A stretch of 64,000 nt of DNA from Ottelia alismoides (Eukaryota > Streptophyta > Magnoliopsida > Alismatales > Hydrocharitaceae): the NCBI GenBank assembly GCA_037367405.1, contig JAZKJV010009329.1, forward strand, positions 496,001 through 560,000, in the 5' to 3' direction. Shown here piece after piece: positions 1 to 12,700 of this stretch. The notes beneath the pieces were generated by a model, which ran no database searches, was not told the origin of the DNA, and worked only from the letters and a program-made list of their open reading frames with translations. Position 1 is the first letter of the stretch. Each line of letters begins with the position of its first letter. A program made the position numbers and the translations under genes.

Positions 1-1
1 A

Positions 2-390
2 GGGTGCGTTTGGTTGGTGGGTTAAGGCGGGTTAAACTGGTAGAGGGTAACCCGTTTTTGTGTTTTGGTGTTTGGATAGAGGGTTAAACTGGGGGTGGGT
101 TAGAAGTGGGTTTGGGGTGATATGATTGTATTGGAGTTTGAAAAAGTGAGTAGTTATTGTGATGTGATTGTATTGAAGTTTGGAAAATGGAGTAGAAGTA
201 GAGTAGTTTATAATTTTTATATGATATGATGGTATAATATATTATTTTTTTATAGGATTGATGATGTAAAATTGATTTATTTAATTTTTTAAAAAAGGAA
301 TAAAGTGGGGCCCACGGGGAGAGAGGGGGATGTGGGTTAAGGGGGGTAAACTTCTCTAACCCGCGGGTAACCCGCGAACCAAACGCTACC
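2..390. mobile_element. Tourist-like MITE (copy 1)
   Basis: This is a short AT-rich non-coding element. It begins GGGTGCGTTTGGTT and ends with the inverted form (AACCAAACGC then TACC), so it has imperfect terminal inverted repeats of about 14 bp. The base before it is A and the three after it are TAA, compatible with a 3-bp TAA duplication cut by the window edge. A second copy in opposite orientation lies at 3999-4362 and shares the interior, including repeated motifs around GTGATTGTATTGAAGTTT. It sits in intron 5 of the ZIFL gene. Assignment to PIF/Harbinger (Tourist) rests on the ends and the possible TAA duplication. Confidence 0.75.
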
Positions 391-655
391 TAAGAGATCA
401 TGCAACATGCGTGTAGAGGAAGAAGTAAAGATGCATAAGCAGTACATCAGTGATGCATCTGATTAAACTAGACCAGCACATGATGCACAATCAGTAAGGA
501 AACTTTACAAACTCCATATGGTCTTAATTCTAAGTTCCATTTGATATCACACTAGCCAGACCGGTGGATGCCTAACATGGCCTGAACATATAAATTGCTT
601 TTAAATTAAAACTGTTTTCAACATGAAAGGTACATATAAAAGGAAAACGACCTAC
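391..655 (-). other. Intron 5 sequence of ZIFL
   Basis: No coding similarity is seen in either strand between the exon 5 donor and the MITE. The expected next ZIFL peptide is absent, so this is treated as intron. Confidence 0.6.
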
Positions 656-758
656 TTTGATGTTGCCGAGGATACCATTGAGCATTCCAAGAAGAAATCT
701 AGATGAGAGAGCCATCCAGTAGTTTATGCTAAGTCCAAAGATGGTATTAAAGATGATC
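656..758 (-). CDS. ZIFL: ZIFL exon 5
   Basis: This 103-bp exon starts after TTTGTTGCAG| and ends ATCAAA|GTAGGT in phase 0. It encodes IIFNTIFGLSINYWMALSSR followed by FLLGMLNGILGNIK, matching helices 3-4 of ZIFL proteins (family form IFNTLFGLS...RFLLG...GLLGPIK). The next family segment (AYASEV-like) is not found between 655 and 1, so exon 6 lies beyond the left edge, after at least 655 bp of intron with a MITE. Confidence 0.92.
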
Positions 759-3700
759 CTGCAACAAATGGTAGAACTTAATTTGGATTCTGAGATGGAT
801 TTAATAACAACTAGACGACTGTGGAACTGTCAATTATTTTCTTCAAATACTTCGTAGAGAAATAAAGCTTAGATACATGATACTAACACTGTTACGAAAC
901 CAAACATTATGATTGGTTTTCGCCCATAACGATCAGCAGCTATTCCCCACACCATAGAAGTTAGAGCTCTCCCAAGCATATAAGCAGAACCTTCCACAAT
1001 TATCTCCATTAATGCCAAAATCAACAGTAAAAGGCGGATTTTAAACAGTGGAAATCAAGTAATTTTATATGAACAGAACATACCAACAAATCCAGCATAA
1101 AAGCCAATGTCCTCCTCTCTTTTTGCAATATCCAGGTCTCTAATCTGGACAGATACAATTGAAAGCCAATTCTGATCATTGTAAACCAGCTAAGCTATTG
1201 GGATCTTGGTATGTAATAGGCACTTGAAAAGTAAATCAGCATATGCCAGAGATAGTGGGGATCCGTTCTTTGAAGGGGTCAATCATTATAATAGAAATTA
1301 AGTAATTTATAAAGTAAACATTAGCCAAATGTATTTGAGCATGTGAGGATGCTGTTCAAACATTGGCAGGTGTAATCATTTCCTTCAAAAAAATTTAAAA
1401 TGTGAGGGGTGCACAACCTTACCTTATAAAATAGCTATGATTTTAATTTATAACTTTGAAGCTTTTAATTTGAGTACATCATGCTTAATATCGAAGCTGC
1501 CAGACGGCTAATGAATCTCTCTCGCAAGCATTAGCTCCGTTCTTATAATAGAAATGTTAGTGCACATCTTAGAATAGCATGTTTAATGCGTTTCATTCAA
1601 CGAGAGTTTCGGTTCTAACACAAATGGAGGTAATCTTACCAACTTGTAAAAATACAGCCACTGATTTCACAGTCCAATTTTTCTTCTCAGAAGAGAACAT
1701 CGCTCTGCAATGTGCTATTCAAAGATAAACCATAACGCCCCAAACCAGTTCCACATTTAAAATTCATAAGTGCGAGAGTATGTTATAAGTGGTAGGGATT
1801 ACTACTTAACAACTTCGGTTTAAGCATTTTCATCGACTGTCAACTGATCCAATTGATCATGAACCCAACCAGCTGTCAGGGCCAGTTTTCTGTGATCATG
1901 ATCCATGGACATAAGCCTGATATGTTAAAAATAGGGTTTTTATCACTTGTGCCCCTCCGAGATATCGCAATTTAAGTTATGCCCCTATCTTTTTGATAGT
2001 ATCAGTTGTGCCCTTCACTTCTTGCTGATCTATCACTTGTGCCCCTCGGTTTAGTGACCGTCCATCCACAGTGCAAACTGACGTTAACTTTGAGGACATA
2101 AACGGAACTAATTTAAAGAAAAAGGTTCAATGGTCATTTTACACCCTCTTCCTCGTCCTATTCTTCTTCTTCCTCTTCCTCCATCCTCTTCCTCCTCCCT
2201 CTCCGCCCGGAACTCCTCCCCCAGCCCCGGCCTGCCCTCTTCCTCTGCCCCAGCCTGCCCCCTCCTCTGCCCCAGCCTCCCTCTGCCCAGGGTGGCAGGG
2301 TGGAAAGGGGAGGACTCGGACTGGGGCAGAGGGGCGGCAGGGGGTGGGGGGAGGTCGGGGCGGAGGGGCGGCAGGGGGTGGGAGGAGGTCGGGGCAGGGG
2401 GCGGGGGGGGGGGGGGGGGGGTCGGGGCGGAGGGAGGCTGGGGCGGAGCTCGGGCAGGGGGCGGGGGGAGGTCAGGGCGGAGGGAGGCTGGGGCGGAGCT
2501 CGGGGCGAGGGAGGAGGGGGGGTCCGGGCGGAGGGAGGCTGGGGCGGAGCTCGGGGCAGGGGCCTGGGGAGGTCGGGGAGGAGGAAGGCTAGGGCGGAGC
2601 TCAGAGTAGGAGGAGGGGGGAGGAGTTCCAGGCGGAGAGGGAGGAGGAGGAAGTTGGAGGAGGAAGAAGAGGATGGGGGAAAGAGAGGAAGAAGAGGAGT
2701 TTGGACAATAATACCCCTCTTAACTGCACCAAGGTTTGAAAAAACCATGGTTAAGTCAACTCATTGACGGTCAATCTGACGGAAGGGCACAAGTGATAAT
2801 GGAGAAAGAAGTGAGGGGCATAACTGATATTACCAAAAAGATAGGGGAAAAACTGAAATTGTGATATCTTGGAGGGGCACAAGTGATAAAAACCCTTAAA
2901 AATATTATCAGAACGGGTTTTCTCTAATGGTAGAAAGAGCTACCTCGGAGGTGGAGCCACTTCTACAAAGATAGTCCCACATCATTATTACTAGGAATAA
3001 GTATGGACCATGTCACAATTACAATGGTGCAAAAATAAGTAGAAGAGGTTGTGACACCCCAAACATAGTCCCACATCTAAACTCCCAAAGTGTTAGAGAG
3101 TGGGATATAAGTCGTGGGGATTACTACTTAACAACCTAAGCTTAAGTGTTGGAGTATGTGGTTATGCGTCATTTATATGGAAGATGGGTAAATGGATCAC
3201 TCCAGGATCCATTTACCACATCCAAGTCTTTAGTCCCACATCTACCAGTTTGGAGATGTGGACTCAGTGAGGGCTATATATAGACCGCCACACCCATTGT
3301 ACACAGATGAGAGAAAAAGCAATGAAGCATATGGCCCTTCGAGGCCTTCTCTCGTGGTTTCATCCTGCTCCTTAAGGAGTAGGGTTCCACGTTAAATCCC
3401 GTTCTTCAATATTTTCTTTATCTTTATTCTGATACGCTTCCACATTCCTATTTTCTGACATGGTACCAGAGCGGATTCGGTTCTTGAGGAATCATTACTG
3501 AAGCTTTATGTTTTTTGTTATTCGAGATTCAATTTTGGAGTTCTTGAAGATGATTTTTGAAGATTCAGTTATGTATCATTCGAGTTCCTGTTCAAGAGAT
3601 GTTCATATATTATTCGAGATAACATGATTCAGTTCTAGGGTTTCAAGAAATTCTTTGTCATCAACGTCAATCAAGTTTTAGGGTTATGAAGATTTTTTTT

Positions 3701-6700
3701 CATTCGTCGTGCGGACCCCAGCAGGGACACTCCCTCCTGCCACAAGCGCTCCCCCAGGCGATGAAGAAAACCCCATGCAAGGTGCACCTCCGTGCGACAG
3801 CTCGCAGGCCGCAGCGCAGTACACCTCACGCCCTTCGCTTCCAGGGGGTGAGCTCCAAGCGCCGCCCCAACTTTGTGTCGGCACCTCCAGCGAGCCTCCA
3901 TCCTTCTCGCTCTCCCAGGCAGCGACTCATCTTCGACATCAAGGGTAGAAGCCCTCCATCGGGGGCGGTATATGAAGGGTTCCAACATTGGGAACCCAGG
4001 GTGCGTTTGGTTGGGGGGTTACCCCCCACTTTGGGTGGGTAACCCCCCCAAATCCTCACTTTTAATCCAGTAATGGGACCCACTCTCTTCCCATCTAAAA
4101 AATTATATATTATACCATCATATCATCTAAAATCATAAAATACTCAACTTATACTCACTATTTCAAACTTCAATACAATCACATCACAACAACTACCCAC
4201 TTTTTCAAATTTCAATACAATCATATCATAATAACTACCAACTTTTTCAAATTCGAATGCAATCACATCACAGAAACCCTCCCAACCCTTAACCCATCAA
4301 CCAAACACACAAACGCAAAACCGGGTTATCCACCCCTGGATAACCCACGAACCAAACGCAGCGGGCCACACGTAAAAAATAGTGTTTTTATTGTAAGGCC
4401 TAAGTGGGCTACGACTGTTTTGAAAATAAGAGAAAAAGAGGGTGGAAAAAAGGAAGCGACCTCATTTAAAAAAAAGAGGCGCGTACAAAAGAAAAGCCAT
4501 ACACATATTTGTCAAAAATGTGAGAAGGAAAAGCCGAGAAAAAAAAGAGAGAAACGACTTAAAATTTTAAAAAAGAATTCATGGCGGCTATTTAAAAAAA
4601 TATTGACGAAAAGCTGCAAGTTCACGATTTTCCCCATTTTTTCTTATCTTCTCCCAACTTGGTCGATTTCTTCATTCTGATCAATATGGGAGAAAGGGGG
4701 AGTATGGTGTAGAGTCACATGTATGTTTCACATTTAAGATTCAGATGTCAGATTCCATGCCGGCTAGATTATTTAGACTCTACAGATATTCAGATGATCA
4801 GACTCGACGTCAGATGTTTCGGAGTCTTCAGTTTCATACACGTACATGTATGCAGTCTTTTCAGATGTGCAGATGTATGCCATCATTTGTCATGGTCCCC
4901 ATCGTTCTTGTTTTCGGCCAGAGTTTCCATGTAAGCAATAAGGACTCCTGAGTAGAGGATCATTCCCTATGCATGTTGGCTAGGGTTTTCATGTGGTTTT
5001 ATAGGGACTCCAGAGTAGAGTACCATTCTCTGTGCCAGATGGGAGAGATCCAGTTCTCCAACGAGGGAACTTTTCAGACTCCATTCTCCAGCGACCGTGT
5101 ACTCCGACGAGGATTGTACTCCGCAGCTTTATCGGTTCGGTCCTTTTCAGAGATGGAGCAGTTGTTCACATGTTGTGGCGGGCTAGAATTCTTAGTGTAG
5201 AGACTCATTCCAGTTGCAATGACTCTGACTGGTGCGGTACAGAGCACATGCTCTCCGACGAGGAGATTCAGTTTGACTTACGCTGCAGCCCGTTCATCCT
5301 CCTCACCTGCACGGCATGAGAATCAACATCCTCGACAACAACCGACAGTTGTGCGCGTTGAGTTGATATTGTCTGCAGTATCTTGTAGCGTGAGTTGAGT
5401 TTTCTTTCTGTTTGTCCAAGTTGAGCATTGCATGCTCCAGCTTGAGGGGGAGTGTTGGAGTATGTGGTTATGCATCATTTACATGGGAGATGGGTAAATG
5501 GATCACTCCATGATCCATTTACCACATCCAAATCTTTAGTCCCACATCTACCACTTGGGAGATGTGGAGACTCAATGGGGGCTATATACAGACCCCCACA
5601 TCCATTGTATTCAGAGAGAAAAAGCAATGAAGCATATGGCCCTTTAAGGCCTTTTCCCTTGGTTTCATCCCGCTCATTAGGGAGTAGGGTTCCACGTAAA
5701 ATCCCATTGTTCTTCAAGTTTTGTTCTTTTATTTCTGATACGCTTCAACATTCCTATTTTCTAACATTAAGCATTTTGGCTAGTTGTCAACAAGTCTAAT
5801 TGGGCATGAATTTAACAAGTTCTCAAGGTCAGTTTTTCATGTTAATGTTCCGATCGGGACCTAAACCCTAGACATTACATTATAACAAAGAATGCATTGT
5901 TTACTCGTGATTTTCTCTCGTGATCATTGCAGTGGTTAGTTGCAACACATAATTTTGGGAGGTCGGAGGACATGCTCAAATATGGTAGGATAGATTTAAC
6001 TTACACAATTTTCATTTTCTTATATCTAAGGGAAGTTTTACATCGTAAAAAGATTTAATTGGAAAAATAATCTTTAAGAAGATTTAATTGGAAAGAAAAT
6101 TTTATCCTTAAAAAAAATCTTAATCTGGGTATAAAATCATGTAAGGTTGAACGTTGAACTCTTGGTAGTTTGACTTTGATTTTAGTTTAGAATTCAAAAT
6201 TTGAAGCAATTGTGAGTATATGAGAACTTTAGTACCATATTTCTTTGTCCTAAAATTTCTAGCTCATATATGAGTTTTCTCTACACTCTTGTAGGAAAAG
6301 TCTTTAATGAGCACTTCAATGAATTTTAATTGTAAGATTTTTTTTGGATGATTATGCCAAAGCATTTCAATTAGGGATATTTACATCCATAACCCTTTAT
6401 ACTTTCAAAATTACGTACATAACCTTCCATAATCAATAATTACACCCAAAACTTTTAATAGTTGTTAACCCTTACATGACATAATCGTATGTTAACTTCC
6501 ATCCATTCTTGGCATTATCTTCGACGGAATCTGATGAAATTTTACCATGTTACCCCTAGAACTCAATAATATTTGCAAAAGGTGACATGCCTCCAGTGAA
6601 CTCAAACTCGATCCGATCTCTATCTCCCCGTACCGGTGGAAGGGGTTGTGGTCACTGTGTTCAAAATCTGAAAGCCGGTCTTGTCAATCAGGTGTTGTAC

Positions 6701-9700
6701 GCGGGTATGGTTTGATTCTGCTTTGTTCTTGAAAGTGTGACGAAGCTGCTCTTAGTGGTTGATGACGATGATGACGTGGGGCAGAGGAGGGCGCTTCCCT
6801 CCTCGACCCGCTCAAGGGTGAAGAAGGCCGGGCTGGTGCAAGGATTCTTCTACATGAGGTTATGACCTTTGTGGTAGGGGCTGGATGTAACATCCCAACC
6901 CCAAACATAGTATCATACCTAAAACTCATGAAGTGTGGGTGTGGTTTATAAGTGGTGGGGATTACTACTTGACAACTTGGGCTTAAGCATTTTGGGTGGT
7001 AGCCAACGGATCCATTTGGGTCCGAACCCAACAAGTTGTCAGGGCTAGTTTTCCTCGATAACGGACCGGGGACCTAAGCCCGGGACGTTACAAATGATTT
7101 CAGAGCGGGTTCCCTCTGATAGTGGAAAGGGCTACCCGAAGGGAACTAAGCCGGGAGCGTGCAACCGCCACTATCACTGGGAATAAGTGAATGGGCCATG
7201 TCGCAACGAGGGCGTTGCGAATATAAGTGGGGGAGGTTGTAACATCCTAACCCCAAACATAGTACCATACCTAAAACTCACGATGTGTGGGTGTGGTTTA
7301 TAAGTGGTGGAGATTACTGCTTGACAACTTGGGCTTAAGCATTTTGGGTGGTTGCCAATGGGTCAATTTGGGCCCAAACCCATCAAGTTGTCAGGGCCAG
7401 TATTCCTCGATAACGAACCGGGGACCTAAGCCCGGGACGTTACACTGGAGGAGGGGATGACAAAGGGGGATTGGAGTAAGGGTCACTGGAGGAGGGCGAT
7501 GCTGGAGAAGGGGGCAGAGGAGGGGGAGGCAATGGAGATCGGAGGATGCACCGATCGAGGAGCCGATGATGTTGTTGCAAGAGGAGAGGAGGAGGGAGTA
7601 GGAGAGGGGGAGGGGAAGAAGGAAGAGGAGGGGTGCTCTGGATTAAAAAATAAAAAAACAGTAAATGACAACCTTGGATGTGGTATGGTAAGATTAACTC
7701 TCATGAGTGGTTGACTTATTGCACTAATTTAACAGAGGGTTATGAATTTGAGACAGAGTGAGTAATCGTGGTTTCTCGTGTGCTTATAAATTATCAAGGG
7801 TTATGTACATAACAATTAAAGTATACAAGATTATGGGTGTAAATATCCCTTTCAATTATGCTATCATTTTTGCTAGATCTTGCCTTATATTGTATCGTAA
7901 GTTAAAATCAAGGTTCAGTTTGGATTGCCGTGTTGATTATTTGTTTAATGGTTTATAATATGGTTAATTTGCTATCGTGATAATCCATTAAATATGGGAT
8001 AATGTCGTCGGTGTTAGTTCTGTTTTTAACACTATTTTTTGTACACGATCACTACGCATGGTGATCTCATTACTAATGTGCCAGTGTCTTGTTCATGTGT
8101 TTCTGAAGTGAATGATGAACGCGAATCCTTGGCGGATGTTTGCAGGGGGGTTCCCAACAATGAAGGAGATAGCAAATTAAAGAATAGACAAAGAGCAAGA
8201 ACATAACATCAGAAAAGAGGTGTTCAGTAAATTGAAGAATAGACAAAAGAGCAAGGACATAACACCAGAAAAGAGGTGTTCAGTAAATTAAAGAATAGAC
8301 AAAAGAGCAAGAACGTAACACCAGAAAAGAGGCGTTTAGTAAATTAAAGAGTAGACAAAAGAGTGAGAACATAACACCCGAAAAGAGGTGTTTAGTCAAT
8401 TAAAGAGCAGACAAACACAAAACAGCAAGAACATAACACCAGAAAAGAGGTGTTGCACAGAAACCACTAGTACTTGTGTATTACCTGGGGAAGAACCTGA
8501 CATGAATAATTATACTTTGGTGATGTTAAACCCTTATGTGTCAACTTAGCTTAATGTTGTTTATGACAGTGTTATTTTAAAGAGGCTAACAGCAAAGCTA
8601 TGGCTTGGTTTGGTTATGCGTGAAAAGGGCAAGACAGTTGACTGTTATGCTCGTTGATAGAGAGAACTTATTCTGAAGGAAAACAACCCGTTAGCCTCAA
8701 AATAAAGAAGTATGAAATTGCAGTTAGAAAAGCATACCATGAAGTATAAGAATGGAAACAATGATGATATTGGTAAAGCTGCAAATGAACCAAAAGAGAT
8801 AAAAGTTAATAGTCAACACTGAAAGAATTGGCGTATATATAGATAAAGTAGTAATTCATTCAGTGAGCAGTGATAAAACAAATGATGAAATACGCTCGAT
8901 TGATCTTTCTGATCTTATTTATGATCCCACTACGCCATCACATATGGCCGATGAATTTTTTTTAAAAAAAGTCTGAATGTGACCTTAGGGATAGAACTAT
9001 ACCTCAAGTACTATATTCTATCAGATGTAAGGACGTTAGTCAAATAAATTTTATGACAGAAAATTTTCCTCTAATCTACAATGTATAAGCAACTTGGGAT
9101 CATAATCGAAGTACATTCTTAATCTTAACCGAAATGGAAGACGGAATTTCATAGGCAATGACTTGATTTTTATGCAGATGACATGACAGATAATATGAAT
9201 CAGTAAACTGTTGAATAAATGCCAAAGGCTTTTCTGAATGCAGGTTCCTAAATGGATAAGAGTTAATCATATTCATGGTTGGAGTTTTTGCAAGAAGTTC
9301 TTCTTGTATTCAATACACATCGTGGGTAATAATGAATCACCAATTAATCCTGTCAAGAGATGGTTAAATTTATCCAAATTTATTCAATACACATTGTGGG
9401 TAATAATTAATCACCGATTATTATGCTAGTATAAATCAACGTCGGTATTATAAAAGGGCTAAAGAACCCATTTGATTTTTAAACTAATCCCTTCATTTCT
9501 TTGTGCAACAAACCACAAGGGCCAAAAGCCCATTCCAGAGAAGAAGCCCTCGTGACATTCTATTACAAAAATAAAATAAACAAATATGGGCATCCACAAA
9601 ATTGTTAACTATATTTTAAAAATAATTTTTCTTTTAATCACACTTTCTAGGTATAAATATATACAACAAGGGGGAGATTTTAGTTTTAGTAAGATATAAT

Positions 9701-12700
9701 AGACACACAATCAAAGTTTGAAAATATGTTTAGACCTTAAGTAGTTCAACGTGTTTTTTATTTCATAATTTTGTAAATGTCTATTTGATTATTAATATGA
9801 ATTTATTTTTAAATGTATGCATATGCAAAAGTACATGTTTCAATTACCTTCAAAATAACAAATAACAATACTTCCAAGTGTTATTATATCTATAAGGTAG
9901 ATTATTTAACTATATAAATGTAGCTTTTTTATACTCAGGGGCGGAACCAGGAATTTTATCAAGGAGACATCAAATATACATCTATCACATATGCTCTGAA
10001 AGGAAAAAGAATGATGTATTTTCAAGTGATTTATTTTAAATATAGTGAGTATACTCCAATAACTTTTTTATATTTTGAGAAACTAACAATTTAAATCTTG
10101 TATACATCTATTCGTAAGGTCAGATCTTCAAATAAATTATTATTCCAATGGAGATTTTTAAATTGTAACAAATCTAATAACCATCCAAATCCATTCTTAC
10201 GACTAAATTATCAAATGTTTTTTAAAGAAATCATGGTTAAAAGAGAGTAAACAAATTTATTGTAACTATAAATAGAGACTGAGTCATTTGATAAATAAAT
10301 AAGCATGAATCTCATTTTACACTAAGTTATATAGTTACAATGTTAATATATTTTGAAAGTGATAATTTATTTTTTAAAAAAACACACTTAAAAGTATACC
10401 ATAGGAGGGGCCACCCGACTTTCCACTGATGTCATCACTAAATTTACATTTTTACTATAGGAGGGACCACCCTTAAAACAAATAATATTAGATAAAGGGA
10501 CTATAATAATTAAGGAGGGAGCATGGCCCTCCCATAATCAATACTCGTTCCTTGTTGATTGTTATAAGACTTCATGATATTTTTAATGTTTTAATGTTTT
10601 TAAGAGTTACATATTATTTTGATTGTGATTTTTGGTTATGTGATAAGGATATATAAAAGACACATTGTATGATTATTCTGTAATTTTCAAGGCATTTTGG
10701 ATTTTCGGTGAACTTTAACTCTGAATTCTTGTTTTTATAGTTTTTAATGTTGAAAATAGCATATGCCAAAAATAAAATTATAGTAGATAACTACAGGGTA
10801 GTGAGCATGGAAAGCCATATCACGATATATCAGTATCGATATGTGACCAATATATTACTGATATGGCTTATATTTGACTTTGAAAGGCCATTTTCTTCAT
10901 GAAATCAGTTCGATATTGACGATATGGCATAGATATATCATCGATATATCATATCGACACAATACCGATAACGATACCTATACCGATATTACCTTCCATG
11001 ATGGTGAGTGCGATGCATTGTGAGTGCGATGTAACTTTGGATTTAAAAGATAATTTGGCTCAGTTTATTTCATGCCATTTTTGTGTAAATTTTTTATACC
11101 ATTTAGATATCCTAAATATCTATTAATGGGTAAAATTAATATGCAAATTCACTAGGATGAACCATTTTGGAAATTATTGTAGTTACATCTAGCAAAACAT
11201 CTAATAAAAATCAGAGAAAAATAAAAAAAAGGAATTACAACTATACATCGATTCCCAATTAGAGGTCTCATTTTTCAAATGGAACGGTCCTTTACTCTTG
11301 TAATTCACAACAATATCATTTTCCTTGCCAAAGATCCGAATAACGATGATTATTCATTGACTTTTTTTGTTGAAAAATTGCATCGAAAGCATTTGAACAA
11401 AGATTAGAAGAGATGTCAATGACAATAGTCGTTGAACAGTTTATTGCTTGGAAAATATATCAATGGTGTAGTTGCGAATTTCAAAAGTAACTGATATTTG
11501 CACAGTTATACATTAACTACAAAATATATGACAACGACAAATAGTATACAATTCGTTGTCTTAGGTCAATTTAATTACATTGTTATCCTCTCAAAAAAGA
11601 TCACCTTGCAGATCGTCCAAAGCACCCCCCAAAAGACGATCTTATGCGTGCAAGCCATGCAAAATTTGGCTCTAGCTTGTTAGATTGTTATGATACTAGA
11701 TGCCTCTAATAATGCACTTGCATGTACCTTTTCCTTCTTGAACTTCCATATTTATAATTTATAATAGATATTAAGTTTCAGGCAACTATTTTATTTGTAC
11801 TATCTTTGAACATGGTTGGCCACCAAATCCGTGATCTTGTTTGTCTCTATTACGTTAGATGCAAAACTACGCTTCTTAATGGTTGTGGTTGGTGAATTCG
11901 TGACAGGCCACATCTATCCCCGATTGGGATTGGCAATCACATCATTACAAGTACATATTATATGATCTTGTTGATGGTGCATTAATGTCTTCAGCCTTTA
12001 TCTCCGCTTTTAGTAATGCTTATTTTACTTTTTGAAATGAACATGGCACATGCACCGAATTTATTGAGCCTATAAAAAAGTGAATCCGGACTATATCATC
12101 ATGGTAGCATTAAATTACGGATAATTTAATATTCGTCATTATATTTTGTATTTAAACATTTAATAATGAATTATTCGTTGTTTGTTTTTTTAAGATTTAT
12201 AACAAATATCGTATTTGTTGATGTATTACTACTAATGAACTATATAATTATTTTTATCTGTTGAACTTTTCTTATTATCGTTGCTGAATTAGCAATGACT
12301 AATATAAATGTATAATGAATAGGTCAACAAATAATCATCTTTATATAAAATTTTCGCAACTAATTAATATGGCAATGTAACAACCCAAAAATAATCCCAC
12401 ATCGCAAACTCATAAAGTCTGAAAGTTTTATAAGTGGTGGGGATTACTACTTCACAACTTGATCTTAAAGATTTTGGTTGTCATCGGGTTCATTCGGACA
12501 TGAGCTCAATAAGTTGTAAAAGCTTGTATTCTTCGATAACGGTGCTGGGATCTAAGCTCGACCGGGTGGTACAAATGATACCAGAGCGGGTTCCCTCTTA
12601 TGGTTGAAATGGCTAGCCAATGGAGCTTAAGTCGGGATCATGTAATCACCACTATCATTGGGAATAAGTGACGGATCATGTCGCAACAAGAACATTGCGA

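Larger units (their letters stand above)
3147..5766 (+). mobile_element. Non-autonomous Ty1/copia-type LTR retrotransposon
   Basis: Two 314-bp LTRs (3147-3460 and 5453-5766) begin TGTTGGAGTATGTGG and end in ...TTTTCTGACA / ...TTTTCTAACA. The PBS TGGTACCAGAGCGG follows at once (3461-3474), complementary to plant initiator tRNA-Met as in copia elements. A purine tract CTTGAGGGGGAG (5441-5452) precedes the 3' LTR. The target duplication TTAAG is exact (3142-3146 and 5767-5771). The roughly 2-kb interior has no gag, integrase or reverse transcriptase and carries a MITE at 3999-4362. It is inserted in the second LTR of TRIM copy 1. Confidence 0.92.
1731..5879 (+). mobile_element. TRIM retrotransposon copy 1, split by two nested insertions
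   Basis: This is a decayed member of the TRIM family seen complete at 6886-7444. The first LTR (about 1731-1929) starts CATAACGCCCCAAACC in place of the usual TGTAAC. The PBS-like stretch ATTATCAGAACGGG follows the first insertion at 2903. The purine tract lies near 3038-3049, and the second LTR starts TGTGACACCCC at 3050 and ends GACATTACA at 5879. Without the insertions at 1934-2895 and 3147-5766 it is about 0.55 kb, the family length. It has no coding capacity. A 5-bp target duplication is not visible. Confidence 0.8.

Noticed and set aside
541..600. Possible ZIFL exon 6 after TATGTTCAG
   Set aside because: The translation hits a stop quickly and does not match the AYASEV segment expected after exon 5.
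2071..2767. Several overlapping long frames on both strands (Gly/Arg- or Pro/Ser-rich)
   Set aside because: They arise from the purine/pyrimidine-biased minisatellite inside a Mutator-like element; there is no domain, and the inverted arms explain the symmetry.
8174..8454. CRISPR array
   Set aside because: Units are contiguous with no unique spacers, and this is plant nuclear DNA; it is a minisatellite.
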